From assembly GCF_003460605.1 (NCBI RefSeq), contig NZ_QTVN01000015.1:1-64000 (forward strand): a DNA stretch of 64,000 nucleotides, in the 5' to 3' direction. Position numbers and translations under genes: made by a program. The notes below the pieces were generated by a model. That model was given only the letters and a program-made list of their open reading frames with translations. It had not been told where the DNA came from and searched no databases. Below are positions 43,411 to 52,471 of the stretch, in pieces (the first letter of the stretch is position 1; every line of letters starts with the position of its first letter). Origin of the DNA: Ruminococcus sp. AF31-8BH. Lineage in GTDB: Bacteria; Bacillota; Clostridia; Lachnospirales; Lachnospiraceae.

Positions 43411-43468
43411 AATATGACCATTTCGGTTCTTCTGGTCATATTATACCGCGCTTCTTTCTGGTTTGCAA
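43411..43468 (-). promoter_or_regulatory. TetR promoter with overlapping operator
   Basis: Minus strand: -35 TTGCAA (43468-43463), a 17-base spacer and -10 TATAAT (43445-43440). AATATGACCA (43411-43420) and TGGTCATATT (43433-43442) are a perfect inverted repeat with a 12-base centre, and its right arm overlaps the -10. This is the expected layout of an autorepressed TetR gene. Confidence 0.75.
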
Positions 43469-43582
43469 GAGGTGCGGAGAAAAAAACGCTAATCAAAAGG
43501 GGGTGCAGTGTTGTAGAAAGAGACGCTGGAATTCTGGTAACCGGTAATCGCTGTTGCCGCGGTAAAAGAAACTATATCGTAA

Positions 43583-44126
43583 ATAGGGTAGAGGGAAAAT
43601 AAATATTTTCGCCCCTCCCATTGAACCGTACGTACGGGTCTCGTATACGGCTCTACAATTTATATTCCAACTTTAACTAAGTAATAGGATAAGGGATTGA
43701 GCAGACCAGCTCCATCTTTTATCCTGTTTTCAAGTAAATCCTTGCTGATAATGAAATTCACCACGTTCATTCCGCTTCTTTTGTACCAACCCAGTCTCGA
43801 ATTTGCAGCTTTAAATATTTCTTTATTGCTAAATCTGTTCTTATGTTTCCAGTTCAGATAGCTTAGATTCCGATAAATGGTTTTGGTTCTCTTCCATTGC
43901 TTCATGACAATTACTCTGATTTTATGTCTCAGCCATTCCCCGAGTTCTTTCACAAACTGTTTCATCTTTCCAATTCTGAAATAATTTATCCACCCTCGTA
44001 CAATCTCGTTTACCCTTTTAATTGTAACTGCAAGTGGTCTCGCTACTGCTTTTCCTCTTTTCAGATATTCGCTCAGCTTCTTTTTCAGTTTCTTTTTCTT
44101 TTCATTGGTCGGTCTGACTTTCCATT
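43583..44126 (-). mobile_element. Group II intron, 3' part only
   Basis: Minus strand from about 44126: the maturase C-terminus, then domain V (43653-43623, beginning GAGCCGTA with the catalytic AGC and ending TACGGTTC), then domain VI as a long stem (GGGAGGGG against CCCTCTACCC). Domain VI has an unpaired A seven bases before the end, the branch-point position. The intron 3' end is therefore 43583 (...CCCTAT). Everything upstream of the maturase domain is missing, replaced by a ParB-like gene. Confidence 0.8.
43660..44126 (-). pseudogene. Group II intron maturase, C-terminal fragment
   Basis: About 155 codons. YLKRGKAVARPLAVTIKRVN, then EIVRGWINYFRIGKMKQFV, WLRHKIRVIVMKQWKRTKTI and the RLGWYKRSG end are the thumb (X)/maturase region of intron-encoded proteins. 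The reverse-transcriptase N-terminus and palm are absent. No HNH endonuclease is seen after it. It may belong to the same intron lineage as the N-terminal fragment at 32796-33051, but the two pieces do not overlap, so this cannot be tested here. Confidence 0.8.
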
Positions 44127-44489
44127 CTGAACCATTCTATAGTATCGTAAAAATTTGTCTTTTAATACATACTTATCATTCCGAAATACAACCGTGACAG
44201 GCTTATCAAAATGTCCACGTTCTTTATAATATTCAATCATAGAATCAATTTTCTTTTCTGCTGGCCTATTCTTTTTAAAACATGGTGGAACTTCAATTTG
44301 ATTTATAGGAATGCTTCTTATCCCATCAAAGTATTCTGGTTGTGTCGTTGTGATTTTTCTGTGCTTTTCATTTTCACTATTTCTAAGATAAATCTCTGCA
44401 TTCTTTATATCCATTTCAATTTCATGCTTTTCTGATTCAGATAATTTCTCTGTAGCCGCAATATAAAAAGCACATTTTTCATCTTGCAC
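44118..44489 (-). pseudogene. ParB-like protein, C-terminally truncated
   Basis: About 120 codons from GTG 44489 (weak ribosome site). A charged helical N-terminus leads to SIPINQIEVPPCFKKNRPAEK, DSMIEYYKERGHFDKPVTVV and KYVLKDKFLRYYRM, which follows the beginning of ParB/sulfiredoxin-like nucleotide-binding domains. The frame then passes directly into the intron fragment (junction about 44120), so the domain's end is lost. It is probably a small phage- or element-borne gene interrupted by the intron. Confidence 0.45.
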
Positions 44490-44659
44490 ACACCTTTTTC
44501 CTACATTTTCAACACAGTTAATATTATAGCACTTATTTTTCTTCTCTTTGTATATACAGGATATCTGAAGTAATAGATTGCTTGATTGTTGTCCTGTTCA
44601 AGTTCATTCAACACTTGCCAAAATGTCGTAGCAAATGCTGAAGAAAGCTGTCGAATCAA

Positions 44660-44699
44660 AAAGGGGCGTGGACAGTGCTTTGACTGTCCACGCCCCTTT
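44660..44699. terminator. Strong bidirectional hairpin
   Basis: AAAGGGGCGTGGACAGT (44660-44676) pairs perfectly with ACTGTCCACGCCCCTTT (44683-44699), a 17-bp stem and six-base loop. It lies in the 327-base gap between the ParB-like remnant and the DtxR-type remnant. That gap otherwise shows only a low-quality 92-codon frame crossing the hairpin. It likely ends the ABC transport operon transcript. Confidence 0.75.
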
Positions 44700-44816
44700 A
44701 TCGGGCAAGAGTATTCGATTGTGTAGACCTCCTTCTTGGGGAGGATGCTCAAAAGGATAATTTCCTCATAGGCGGCCATCTTTTACTCTTTTATTAGCTG
44801 TCTGTAACTGTTCTGT

Positions 44817-45017
44817 TCAAACATTGGAGAGATTTTCAGCAAGCATCATAAGGGCCAAAAAACTCTTTTTACTAACAGCATGTTCCATACGGCAGGCATC
44901 ATCCATAGCGGTTTTTTCATCCACACCGAGGCTCGTCAATAAATCGCAAAAGATATTGTTACGAGTACACTCATCTGATTCATTTTCATTGACTCCCTTT
45001 GTCATACCTGTCTGCAT
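44817..45017 (-). pseudogene. DtxR-family metalloregulator, C-terminal remnant
   Basis: 66 codons. DLLTSLGVDEKTAMDDACRM, then EHAVSKKSFLALMML, is the dimerisation/metal-site region of DtxR/MntR-type repressors (conserved A-x2-D-A-C-x2-E-H). The DNA-binding N-terminus is absent and the first 20 residues (TKGVNENESDECTR) do not fit the family. An N-terminal remnant of the same kind of protein, on the same strand, lies at 53535-53734 on the far side of the ECF transport module. They could be halves of one gene or two separate relics. Confidence 0.65.
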
Positions 45018-45038
45018 TGTTTTCTGATTCCCGAAGCT

Positions 45039-46757
45039 CTATCGATGTACCGTCTGTGCTTCAGCCAAACGATAGAACACTCCCTTTTTATTCAGAAGTT
45101 CCTCCGGCGTTCCCGTCTCTGCGACGCGGCCCTGTTCCAGGACAACAACCTTATCGACGTTTGCAATCGTCCGCATACGGTGCGCAATAACCAGTACAGT
45201 TTTCCCCTGCAGCAACACGGACAGTGCCTGCTGAACCAAGTTCTCATTCTCCGCATCCATGGAAGCTGTGGCTTCGTCCAAAATAACTACCGGCGCATCC
45301 TTCAGGATCGCCCGGGCGATAGAGATACGCTGCCGCTCGCCTCCTGAAAGGGCGCAGCCATTCTCACCGATATTGCTGTAATAGCCGCCAGGCAGACGGG
45401 AAACAAACTCCTCGCACTGAGCTGCCCTGGCTGCCGCCAGCACTTCCTCATCTGTCGCCCCCGCCCGACCAAGGCGGATGTTCTCCATAACGGAATCGTC
45501 AAAAAGGGTCACATCCTGAAAGACGATGGCATAATTCTTAAACAGCGTTTCCGGCTCCACAGTCGTCACGTCCACGCCACCCAGCAGTACCTGACCGGCA
45601 TCTGCATCCCAGAACCGGGCTGCCAGACGGGAAACAGTAGATTTTCCGCTGCCGGAAGGGCCTACAAGCGCAGTGATCTGCTCCTGTTTCGCTACAAAGG
45701 AAATCCCATTGAGTACAAGCTCATCATTGTACGAAAAAGAAACATCCTTAAACTCAATGTCGTACCCATTGTTCTTACAAACAGGCTGACCAGTCTGCTC
45801 CACTGTCGCTTCCATCTTCTTCGTCCGCTCAATGCTGACAAATGCAGAAAACAGTTCCGCCATCAGCATAAAGCAGGAACCAAAGGGTTCATAAACACGG
45901 CCTGCTACCAACAGATAAAGAATAAACATATTGACGGACAGCATATTTTGAGCTACCAACAGACCTCCAACCAGCAGAACTGCCACCAGCCCAAAGCGTA
46001 CTGTCAGCTGCGCCAACGTCACAGCAGTACCTGGAGCCAGCTCATTACGAAACGCACACTTTACCACATAATCCAGTTTTTTCTCAACTCCATCCAGGTA
46101 TTCCTGTTCCAGACCGGCGGAGCGAAGCTCCTGTATGGTATCCAGATATTCCTGCACCCCATCATAAGCGGCACGGTGAGCGTCATAATTGCGGCTTTCC
46201 GCTTTTGTCTGGGCCTTTCTGGCCACTATCAAAATAAGCGCAGCTACCGGTACCGGCAGAACAATGCACAGCCCCATGCGCCAATCCATGATCAAAAGCC
46301 CCACGGACACAATCACAAACATAATGACTGTTCCAAAGAGACTGGGAACCGCATTGGAAAAAATTCTTTCCAGTTTAGAGCAGTCACCCATCATGGTTGT
46401 TGTCAGATCAGACAGATCACGCTGATCGAAAAATGCCAGTGGGAGCCGCCGCAGCTTTTCCGCCAGGGTAATTCTCCGGTTAGCGCTTTCTTCGTAAGCC
46501 ACTTTATAAGTCAGGTTATACTGAACCCATTGGGTTATGAAGATCAAAAGTAAGAGAACCGCCGCCATCAGAACTATCACTCCTGGCTGCATTGTCAGTC
46601 CAGTCTCCCCGCAGAGCCTGTTCAGAAGTCCCATGGTCACCAGCATCAAGAGGGAAATGGGAGCCATGATGCACAAATGTCCTATCGTAGTTGCCACAAT
46701 CCCGTGCTTTAATTCCCGTTCCCCCTGATCGCTTAATGCGAATAATTTCTTCAGCAT
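45039..46757 (-). CDS. Exporter-type ABC protein, siderophore-uptake-like half transporter (IrtB/YbtQ-like)
   Basis: 572 residues. Six membrane helices in the first 310 residues, with FDQRDLSDLTTTMMGDCSKLE as an intracellular loop, then an ATPase with Walker A GPSGSGKST, signature LSGGERQ and Walker B VVILDEATASMD. The fold is exporter-type, but relatives such as YbtPQ and IrtAB import metallophores. It overlaps the upstream fused ABC gene by seven bases and should form a heterodimer with that gene's C-terminal half. The ECF and AraC neighbours support metallophore or metal uptake, not proven. Confidence 0.85.
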   Translation of the reverse strand: MLKKLFALSDQGERELKHGIVATTIGHLCIMAPISLLMLVTMGLLNRLCGETGLTMQPGVIVLMAAVLLLLIFITQWVQYNLTYKVAYEESANRRITLAEKLRRLPLAFFDQRDLSDLTTTMMGDCSKLERIFSNAVPSLFGTVIMFVIVSVGLLIMDWRMGLCIVLPVPVAALILIVARKAQTKAESRNYDAHRAAYDGVQEYLDTIQELRSAGLEQEYLDGVEKKLDYVVKCAFRNELAPGTAVTLAQLTVRFGLVAVLLVGGLLVAQNMLSVNMFILYLLVAGRVYEPFGSCFMLMAELFSAFVSIERTKKMEATVEQTGQPVCKNNGYDIEFKDVSFSYNDELVLNGISFVAKQEQITALVGPSGSGKSTVSRLAARFWDADAGQVLLGGVDVTTVEPETLFKNYAIVFQDVTLFDDSVMENIRLGRAGATDEEVLAAARAAQCEEFVSRLPGGYYSNIGENGCALSGGERQRISIARAILKDAPVVILDEATASMDAENENLVQQALSVLLQGKTVLVIAHRMRTIANVDKVVVLEQGRVAETGTPEELLNKKGVFYRLAEAQTVHR

Positions 46758-49700
46758 GGTTTCACCTCCTCTTTCCGGTCAATCTTCCAGGCGATTGCCT
46801 GATTGTAATCTGCCCACATATGGGCATACTCGCCATTCTTACCAAGCAGTTCCTGATGCGTTCCCTGTTCTACCAGACTCCCTGCTTTCATTACCAGGAT
46901 CTGATCCGCATCCTGAATGGTGGACAGCCGGTGCGCAATCATAATGACTGTTTTTCCCTTTGTCAGTTCCTTCAGGGCTGCCTGAATCTGTACCTCATTT
47001 TCGGGGTCGGCAAATGCCGTGACTTCATCCAGAATGATGACCGGTGCGTCCTTCAGAATTGCTCTGGCAATAGCCACCCGCTGTACTTCCCCTCCGGAAA
47101 GATAGACGCCTTTCCCGCCCACGATGCTGTCAATGCCCTCCGGCAGCTTTGCCAGAATATCATCACACTGTGCCAGACGGGCTGCCCGCAGGATATCTTC
47201 CCGGCTGGCATTTTTGCAGCCGCCGCGGATATTTTCCTCCAGTGTTGTTTTCAGTAATTTGGGATTCTGGAAGACAAAAGCAATCTTTCCCATGACTTCC
47301 TGTCGGGAAATCTCAGAAAGTTCCACGCCGCCCAGCGTAATACGCCCCTCCTGCACATCATAAAAGCGGGGGACCAGGGTCCCGATGGTGGTCTTGCCGG
47401 AGCCGGAATGTCCCACCAGTGCCGTAACGGTTCCGGCTTTTGCTGTAAAACTGACATCTGAAACCGCAGGCTGTTCTCCTGTGGGATAGGTAAAGGTCAC
47501 ATGCTCAAAGCAAATGTCGCTGCCCTGTGCCATTTGCGGCTCCTGTGCCTCTGACTGCTCTCTGGCAAGCAGAATTGTGTCAATCCGCCGCATAGATTCC
47601 ATAGCCTGCATCTTATAGTTGCTCATGTACATGATCTTGTTGAGAACAGATGCGCATGCAGGTGCAAAAATCAGATAAAACAGGAAATTCTCTATAAAGG
47701 CAGTCAAATCTCCCGCCGAAGTCATGCCGATGAGTGCGGCAGGGATCAGCACAAGAAAAGCGGCATTGACCACAGTATTGAAGCCCACATATCCGGGCTT
47801 GCAGGCCATAGTAAAGGCCAGTGCGTCATCCCGATAAGCATTGATCGCTTCCTTGAAGCGCCGTATCGAATGTACCGACTGTCCAAATACCTTTATCACG
47901 GAGATTCCCCGGACATACTCCACCGCCTCGTGGTTCATTTCCTCCTGAGCGTCCTGATAGCGCTTCATGAAATTCATGGTTTTTTCGCCCATCATTGTCA
48001 TCTGGCAGGCAAAGCTTGCAAGCATCAGAACGATCAGTGGAAGGCCAATGCGCCAGTCCATAGCCAGCATCAGCACAAGGCTGGCAACCGTCGTGACCTG
48101 AGCGCTCACCAGATCCGGCAGCTGATGGGCAAGGTAAGTCTCCATTTGGGCGCTGTTTTCATCAATGATTTTTCTTAGCTTTCCGCTGGGATTTTCCTCA
48201 AAATACCCCATTGGCATCCTGGACAAATGACGGAGCGCTGCCATTTTTAAATTCTTTTCTGTATGAAAAGCTGCGGTATGGGAGCACATAAGTGCCGCAA
48301 AATTAATGATCAGCCCGGCCAGTTCCAGCGCCAATGCCCACACGCCCCACTGCACCAGGGACGAGATAGCAAAACCTCCTCCGGTCAGTCCTGTTAAAAG
48401 CACACGGGCCGCAAAATAAACACACACAAACGGTCCCAGAAGGAACAAGGCGCTGATGCCGGACAACAACTGCGCAGCGCCCAGTAGGGGACGATGCCGT
48501 CCTGTAAACTCTAACAGGCGCGGAATACCGGTTTTCTGCGGCTTCTTTGTCTGCGCATCCTCTCCAAATACCTTCTTCATATAAATCACTCCTCTCTCAT
48601 CAAGCGGTATAAATTTCTTTACTTCCCCTGCGTGGATATGCAGAATATGGGTCGCACAGCGCAAGATCAGCTCCGGATCATGTGTCACGATCAGGGTACT
48701 GGCTGCCTGTTTATTGGCTGCACGGATCAGTTCCGCTGTCCGCAGCAGATTTTCTCCATCCTGACCGCTGGTCGGCTCATCATAGAGCATCAGTTTTCGC
48801 TTCATGCAAAGAGCTGTTCCCAGAGAAAGCCTTTGTTGCTGACCTCCGGAGAGGGAGCCAGGGTGACGGTTCTCCATACCATTTAAGCCCAGCGTTGTCA
48901 AAACCTCTTTGCCCTTTTCTTCTGACAGTGCCGGATTATTCAAGGTCAATTCACCCAATACCGTATCGCTGAACAGTTGATGTCCTGCCTCCTGCATGAC
49001 CAGGTAGACCTGCTCCGGCAGCTTTTTATGCGCGATCTTCTTGCCGTCGATCCGTACTGTACCCGTATGCTTCAAAAGACCTGCCAGGCAAAGACTGAAA
49101 GTGGATTTCCCGGCACCGTTTTCTCCGATCACCGCTACGATTGCCCCTGACGGTATTTCTAAATGCGGCACATTCAGTACCTGGCGCATCTGGCGGCTAA
49201 ACTGAAGCCCATCTATTTCCAGCCCGGTACTCTTTTGTTTTATCAGCCCCATATCGGGCCTCAGCTCATAAAGCTGCTCCCGCTTTACGGCCCTGAGTCC
49301 CAACGCTTTGCGCTTCTCCAGCGAAAGATCGGCCGCTGCTTCCGGCGTAAATTCCTGCCTGATCCGGCCATCCTCCAGCAGCACATAACGGTCAGCGATT
49401 CCCTCCAGATACCACAGCCGATGCTCTGAAATCAGCACAGTTCTTCCTTCATCCTTCATCATGCGGATCAACTTCTGCAGTTTTCGGATGCTCTCCATAT
49501 CCAGATTAGAAGAAGGCTCATCCATAACGATGACCGACGGTAAAGCCGCATAAACGGAGCCACAGGCGATCTGCTGTTTCTCGCCGCCTGACAGTTCAAA
49601 AATATTCCGGTCCATCAGCTCCTGCAGGTTCAGACGATAGGACACCTCCTCCAGACGCTTCTTCATCTGCGGGCGGGGGAGATTCTGATTTTCCAGATTA

Positions 49701-50026
49701 AAAGCCATCTCTCCGGTCGTATCCAGATGGAAAAACTGGGTACGGGGATTCTGGAAGACACTTCCCACAATCCGGGACGTTTGGGGCAACGGTGTCTGCT
49801 GCATTTCCTGTCCGCCTACAAGGACATTCCCCTCCAGTTTCCCGGCATAAAAATGTGGGATAAGACCGTTTACCAGGCGAAGCATGGTCGTCTTCCCACA
49901 TCCGCTTTTCCCACAAAGTACCACACATTCTCCGCGTGATGCCTGAAAGCTTACATCAGACAGCACCTGCATTTCATTTGCTTCCCCGTTCTGGTAAGAA
50001 AAGGAAACATGATTCAGTTTGATCAA
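46751..50026 (-). CDS. Fusion: ECF-type double ATPase plus exporter-type ABC half transporter
   Basis: About 1,091 residues with three ATPase domains. Residues 1-480 are two CbiO/EcfA-like ATPases (Walker A GKSGCGKTT and GENGAGKST; signatures LSGGEKQ and LSGGQQQ; Walker B VIVMDEPSSNLD and LMLYDEPTSGQD). From the internal ATG at 48580 there are six membrane helices and a third ATPase (GHSGSGKTT, LSGGEVQ, VIILDEVTAFAD). These are normally two genes. GAGAGGAG stands eight bases before 48580, so the second part can also be started separately. A TTG start at 50026 (GGGAGGAG upstream) is chosen. The first part would energise EcfT and MptD; the second pairs with 45039-46757. Confidence 0.85.
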   Translation of the reverse strand: MIKLNHVSFSYQNGEANEMQVLSDVSFQASRGECVVLCGKSGCGKTTMLRLVNGLIPHFYAGKLEGNVLVGGQEMQQTPLPQTSRIVGSVFQNPRTQFFHLDTTGEMAFNLENQNLPRPQMKKRLEEVSYRLNLQELMDRNIFELSGGEKQQIACGSVYAALPSVIVMDEPSSNLDMESIRKLQKLIRMMKDEGRTVLISEHRLWYLEGIADRYVLLEDGRIRQEFTPEAAADLSLEKRKALGLRAVKREQLYELRPDMGLIKQKSTGLEIDGLQFSRQMRQVLNVPHLEIPSGAIVAVIGENGAGKSTFSLCLAGLLKHTGTVRIDGKKIAHKKLPEQVYLVMQEAGHQLFSDTVLGELTLNNPALSEEKGKEVLTTLGLNGMENRHPGSLSGGQQQRLSLGTALCMKRKLMLYDEPTSGQDGENLLRTAELIRAANKQAASTLIVTHDPELILRCATHILHIHAGEVKKFIPLDERGVIYMKKVFGEDAQTKKPQKTGIPRLLEFTGRHRPLLGAAQLLSGISALFLLGPFVCVYFAARVLLTGLTGGGFAISSLVQWGVWALALELAGLIINFAALMCSHTAAFHTEKNLKMAALRHLSRMPMGYFEENPSGKLRKIIDENSAQMETYLAHQLPDLVSAQVTTVASLVLMLAMDWRIGLPLIVLMLASFACQMTMMGEKTMNFMKRYQDAQEEMNHEAVEYVRGISVIKVFGQSVHSIRRFKEAINAYRDDALAFTMACKPGYVGFNTVVNAAFLVLIPAALIGMTSAGDLTAFIENFLFYLIFAPACASVLNKIMYMSNYKMQAMESMRRIDTILLAREQSEAQEPQMAQGSDICFEHVTFTYPTGEQPAVSDVSFTAKAGTVTALVGHSGSGKTTIGTLVPRFYDVQEGRITLGGVELSEISRQEVMGKIAFVFQNPKLLKTTLEENIRGGCKNASREDILRAARLAQCDDILAKLPEGIDSIVGGKGVYLSGGEVQRVAIARAILKDAPVIILDEVTAFADPENEVQIQAALKELTKGKTVIMIAHRLSTIQDADQILVMKAGSLVEQGTHQELLGKNGEYAHMWADYNQAIAWKIDRKEEVKPC

Positions 50027-50043
50027 AACATCTCCTCCCTTCC

Positions 50044-50748
50044 TCAGAAACAAAGATTCCAGAACAGCAGTCCGGCAGAAACAGCTATTATACACCAATC
50101 CAGAGCCTTCATCTGAACCTCCGCATAACTGGTTCGCGGCATATTTTTGTCAAACCCCCGCGCCATAACAGCAGCTGACATCTCATCCACGATAACCGAG
50201 CACTGCAGCAAAAAGGGAACCAGCATATATTCCATCATCTGCAGCGGACGACGAAAAACATTTTTCCATGTCAGCGCCATCCCTCTTAATCGGAGCGCCT
50301 GATTCACCATCTGCCATTCTTCCTGGATAGTCGGGACAAAACGGAGCATCACCGCCAGAGGAATGATGACCTCGTTTGGCAGATGCATCTGAGTAAATGC
50401 ACTGATATATTCCCCAATCCTGGAAGTCTGTGTCACAATATAAAAGGCTGCAAACATCGGTAAAATAAACCGGCAGAAATGACATGCCAGCATGATGATA
50501 TTCTGCAGTATCCCTGACAATCGCGGTGCTAGAAACAGATCGCAAAAAAACATAACTGCAAAGATAAGACCGGTATAAAAAGCCCTCTTCCATTTCTGGC
50601 ACAGAAGCGTTATCCCCACACACAGGGCAAGAAGGACAAATTCCTGCGGATGTGTCAACCCGGAAAATGCCGAAAGGCAGGCGGCAATAAATACCGCCAG
50701 CTTACTTCTCGGATCCAAAAGACCACTGGAAATCTTTTCGCGGTTCAC
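50044..50748 (-). CDS. ECF transporter transmembrane subunit EcfT (CbiQ family)
   Basis: 234 residues with several membrane helices. LRLRGMALTWKN and VMARGFDKNMPRT correspond to the paired arginine-containing coupling motifs (A-R-G type) that contact the ATPases. DPRSKLAVFIAA at the N-terminus is typical of CbiQ/EcfT. It joins the MptD-like S component to the double ATPase encoded next. It overlaps the S-component gene by four bases and ends 17 bases before the ATPase fusion. Confidence 0.88.
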   Translation of the reverse strand: MNREKISSGLLDPRSKLAVFIAACLSAFSGLTHPQEFVLLALCVGITLLCQKWKRAFYTGLIFAVMFFCDLFLAPRLSGILQNIIMLACHFCRFILPMFAAFYIVTQTSRIGEYISAFTQMHLPNEVIIPLAVMLRFVPTIQEEWQMVNQALRLRGMALTWKNVFRRPLQMMEYMLVPFLLQCSVIVDEMSAAVMARGFDKNMPRTSYAEVQMKALDWCIIAVSAGLLFWNLCF

Positions 50749-51323
50749 GCTGTAATACCGGCTTTCACAAAATGTTTTTTCAGGATCTTTCTTCCAAACA
50801 GACCGCCAAGCAATCCGCCCACCAAAGCCAAAGCAATCAGCACAAGAACAATCCAGCTAGGCGTCAGCTTATCCAGCGTTGCGATATATTCTTCTCCATA
50901 GTACCCTGCACAACTTTCTAAGAAGGCATCCTTTGCCAGAATAAGGGCAAAGAAGGGACCCATAGAAGTCAGGTTGAACACACAGTAGCTGACTGCCAGA
51001 GCACCTGCAGATTTGCGTCTTTTTGCGGTAATGAGTTCAGCGATTAATCCCCATACAACTGCAAAAATCAGCGGATAAATGGTTGCCATGGACGTAATCA
51101 GCCCCACCAGGAGCGCCAGCACCAGGATTGCACCGGTGCGCGGCACCTTGGTGGCATACAGCATATACACAGTTCCCAGTATGATGCCGGCAATCAACGG
51201 CGTTGCCAGAAAGAGGATTGGAACAATGGTCAGGACTGAAGACAACACCGTGAGCAGCACTAAATAAATTGCACCAAAGGCGCCTGCGGTAATTAAATCC
51301 TTTGTTGTAAGTTTTGTTTTCAT
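50745..51323 (-). CDS. MptD-family ECF transporter S component
   Basis: 192 residues with five or six membrane helices. The N-terminal LTTKDLITAGAFGAIYLVLL and GLIAELITAKRRKS regions fit the MptD (Trep_Strep) family of putative S components. The substrate of this family is unproven; its repeated company with IrtAB/YbtPQ-like ABC proteins and iron regulators suggests a metal chelate. First gene of the ECF-ABC operon. The palindrome GTTAGTCTTTACTAAC lies 29 bases before the ATG, just after a -10 candidate. Confidence 0.85.
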   Translation of the reverse strand: MKTKLTTKDLITAGAFGAIYLVLLTVLSSVLTIVPILFLATPLIAGIILGTVYMLYATKVPRTGAILVLALLVGLITSMATIYPLIFAVVWGLIAELITAKRRKSAGALAVSYCVFNLTSMGPFFALILAKDAFLESCAGYYGEEYIATLDKLTPSWIVLVLIALALVGGLLGGLFGRKILKKHFVKAGITA

Positions 51324-51351
51324 ATGTATTTCTTTCCTTTCTGCATCTTTT

Positions 51352-51379
51352 GTTAGTCTTTACTAACTCGTACATATTA
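51352..51379 (-). promoter_or_regulatory. ECF operon promoter with TTAG-N6-CTAA palindrome
   Basis: GTTAGTCTTTACTAAC (51352-51367) follows a minus-strand -10 TAATAT (51379-51374) by six bases, so it covers the transcription start, a repressor position. The -35 (TGGCAA) is poor, as in AraC-activated promoters. The same palindrome appears at 53298 and twice at 42724-42774. Confidence 0.6.
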
Positions 51380-51450
51380 CCATGTGAAAGATTCTTTTGC
51401 CACTCCGAAAAGCCATGCCTTCTGCAAAATGCTCCAAAAAGCCAAAAAAT

Positions 51451-51473
51451 GACACCTCCATTCGGAAGGTGTC
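51451..51473 (-). terminator. Terminator of the AraC gene
   Basis: GACACCT (51451-51457) and AGGTGTC (51467-51473) with an inner CC/GG pair, followed on the minus strand by ATTTTTTGG. It ends the AraC transcript before the ECF operon promoter. Confidence 0.75.
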
Positions 51474-51487
51474 ACTATGATTTTCTT

Positions 51488-52423
51488 CTACTTTTTTTCC
51501 TTTCGATAGGCACTTGGTCTGCAGCCTATCACCGCATGGAATGCCTCTGAAAATTTGCTTGGATTCTGATAACCCATTTCCAGCGCAATTTCGCTGATTT
51601 TTTTATCTGACTGGCGCAAAAGCTGTGCCGCCCGATGCATTTTGTAACTACGCAAATATGCATAAGGTGATTCGCCATAAATTTGCCTGAATCCATCTTT
51701 TAACTGTGTCAGACTTAAATTGTGCTCCAATGCCAGTTCCTTCAGATTGGTCCGGTGTTCCATATCCTGTACCAGATGCTCCCTGACATGCTTGATCCGC
51801 TTCACGGTCACTCCCGAAATATAGTGCTGGTTCTCCTCAAAAAGAGTTTGTCTGAATTGGAAATGATAAAGGAGCTCCAAAATCTTCAGCCGCAAAAAGG
51901 GCAGAGACGGACGATCCAGATGTGTATACAGTTCCTGATATACATGCTCTATTTCCGCATTGCGGCGAAATACCGGGGATCTTGATTCAAGAGAATATTT
52001 CTCTGTGATTGCCTCCGCACTGATTTGAAAGGCCTGAAGCTCCGGTACATCCTTCATGACCTCCGGAAACAAAATAATAGTGGACCCATAAAAGTAGTTC
52101 AAGGGGAAGGAAGACGCGATTGGCGGGTGCATCTGGCTGTTCAGGGTAATATCGCCTTCTCCCAAATAGAGATAATTCCGGCTGTCAAACGCACATTCAA
52201 ACCGCCCCTTCCGGCAATGATTGATCCCGATTACATTCTGCTTTTCACCGCTTCGGAAACAGCTCTCAGAAGAAAAATCTACAACCATGAGCTGTACTCC
52301 CGGAAAAATGTCATACAGCCACATATCGGCGGTGCCATCCTTTACCTGAAAATCCACATAGGTCACAAAGGATTCCTTCCCCGGTATTTTTTTGTCCTGT
52401 CTTAAATAATTCAATTTCTCCAT
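51488..52423 (-). CDS. PchR-like AraC-family regulator
   Basis: 311 residues. An N-terminal sensing domain (GINHCRKGRFECAF, YLGEGDITLN) is followed by a C-terminal AraC pair (NLKELALEHNLSLTQLKDGF and ISEIALEMGYQNPSKFSEAF, ending GCRPSAYRKEKK). This architecture matches PchR/YbtA-like activators that sense metal-loaded siderophores. It lies just upstream of the ECF-ABC operon and its promoter lacks a good -35, so it is the likely activator. A shorter relative lies at 57383-58018 beside the second ABC pair. Confidence 0.85.
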   Translation of the reverse strand: MEKLNYLRQDKKIPGKESFVTYVDFQVKDGTADMWLYDIFPGVQLMVVDFSSESCFRSGEKQNVIGINHCRKGRFECAFDSRNYLYLGEGDITLNSQMHPPIASSFPLNYFYGSTIILFPEVMKDVPELQAFQISAEAITEKYSLESRSPVFRRNAEIEHVYQELYTHLDRPSLPFLRLKILELLYHFQFRQTLFEENQHYISGVTVKRIKHVREHLVQDMEHRTNLKELALEHNLSLTQLKDGFRQIYGESPYAYLRSYKMHRAAQLLRQSDKKISEIALEMGYQNPSKFSEAFHAVIGCRPSAYRKEKK

Positions 52424-52471
52424 GGCTGACGCATCTCCTATGACAAAGCTGAATGGCAGTTTATATCTATC

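Noticed and set aside
43414-43602. 62-codon plus-strand frame in the TetR upstream region
   Set aside because: It covers the TetR promoter and the intron 3' end, so it is not a gene.
44501-44779. 92-codon minus-strand frame
   Set aside because: It runs through a perfect 17-bp hairpin and shows no family; more likely non-coding.
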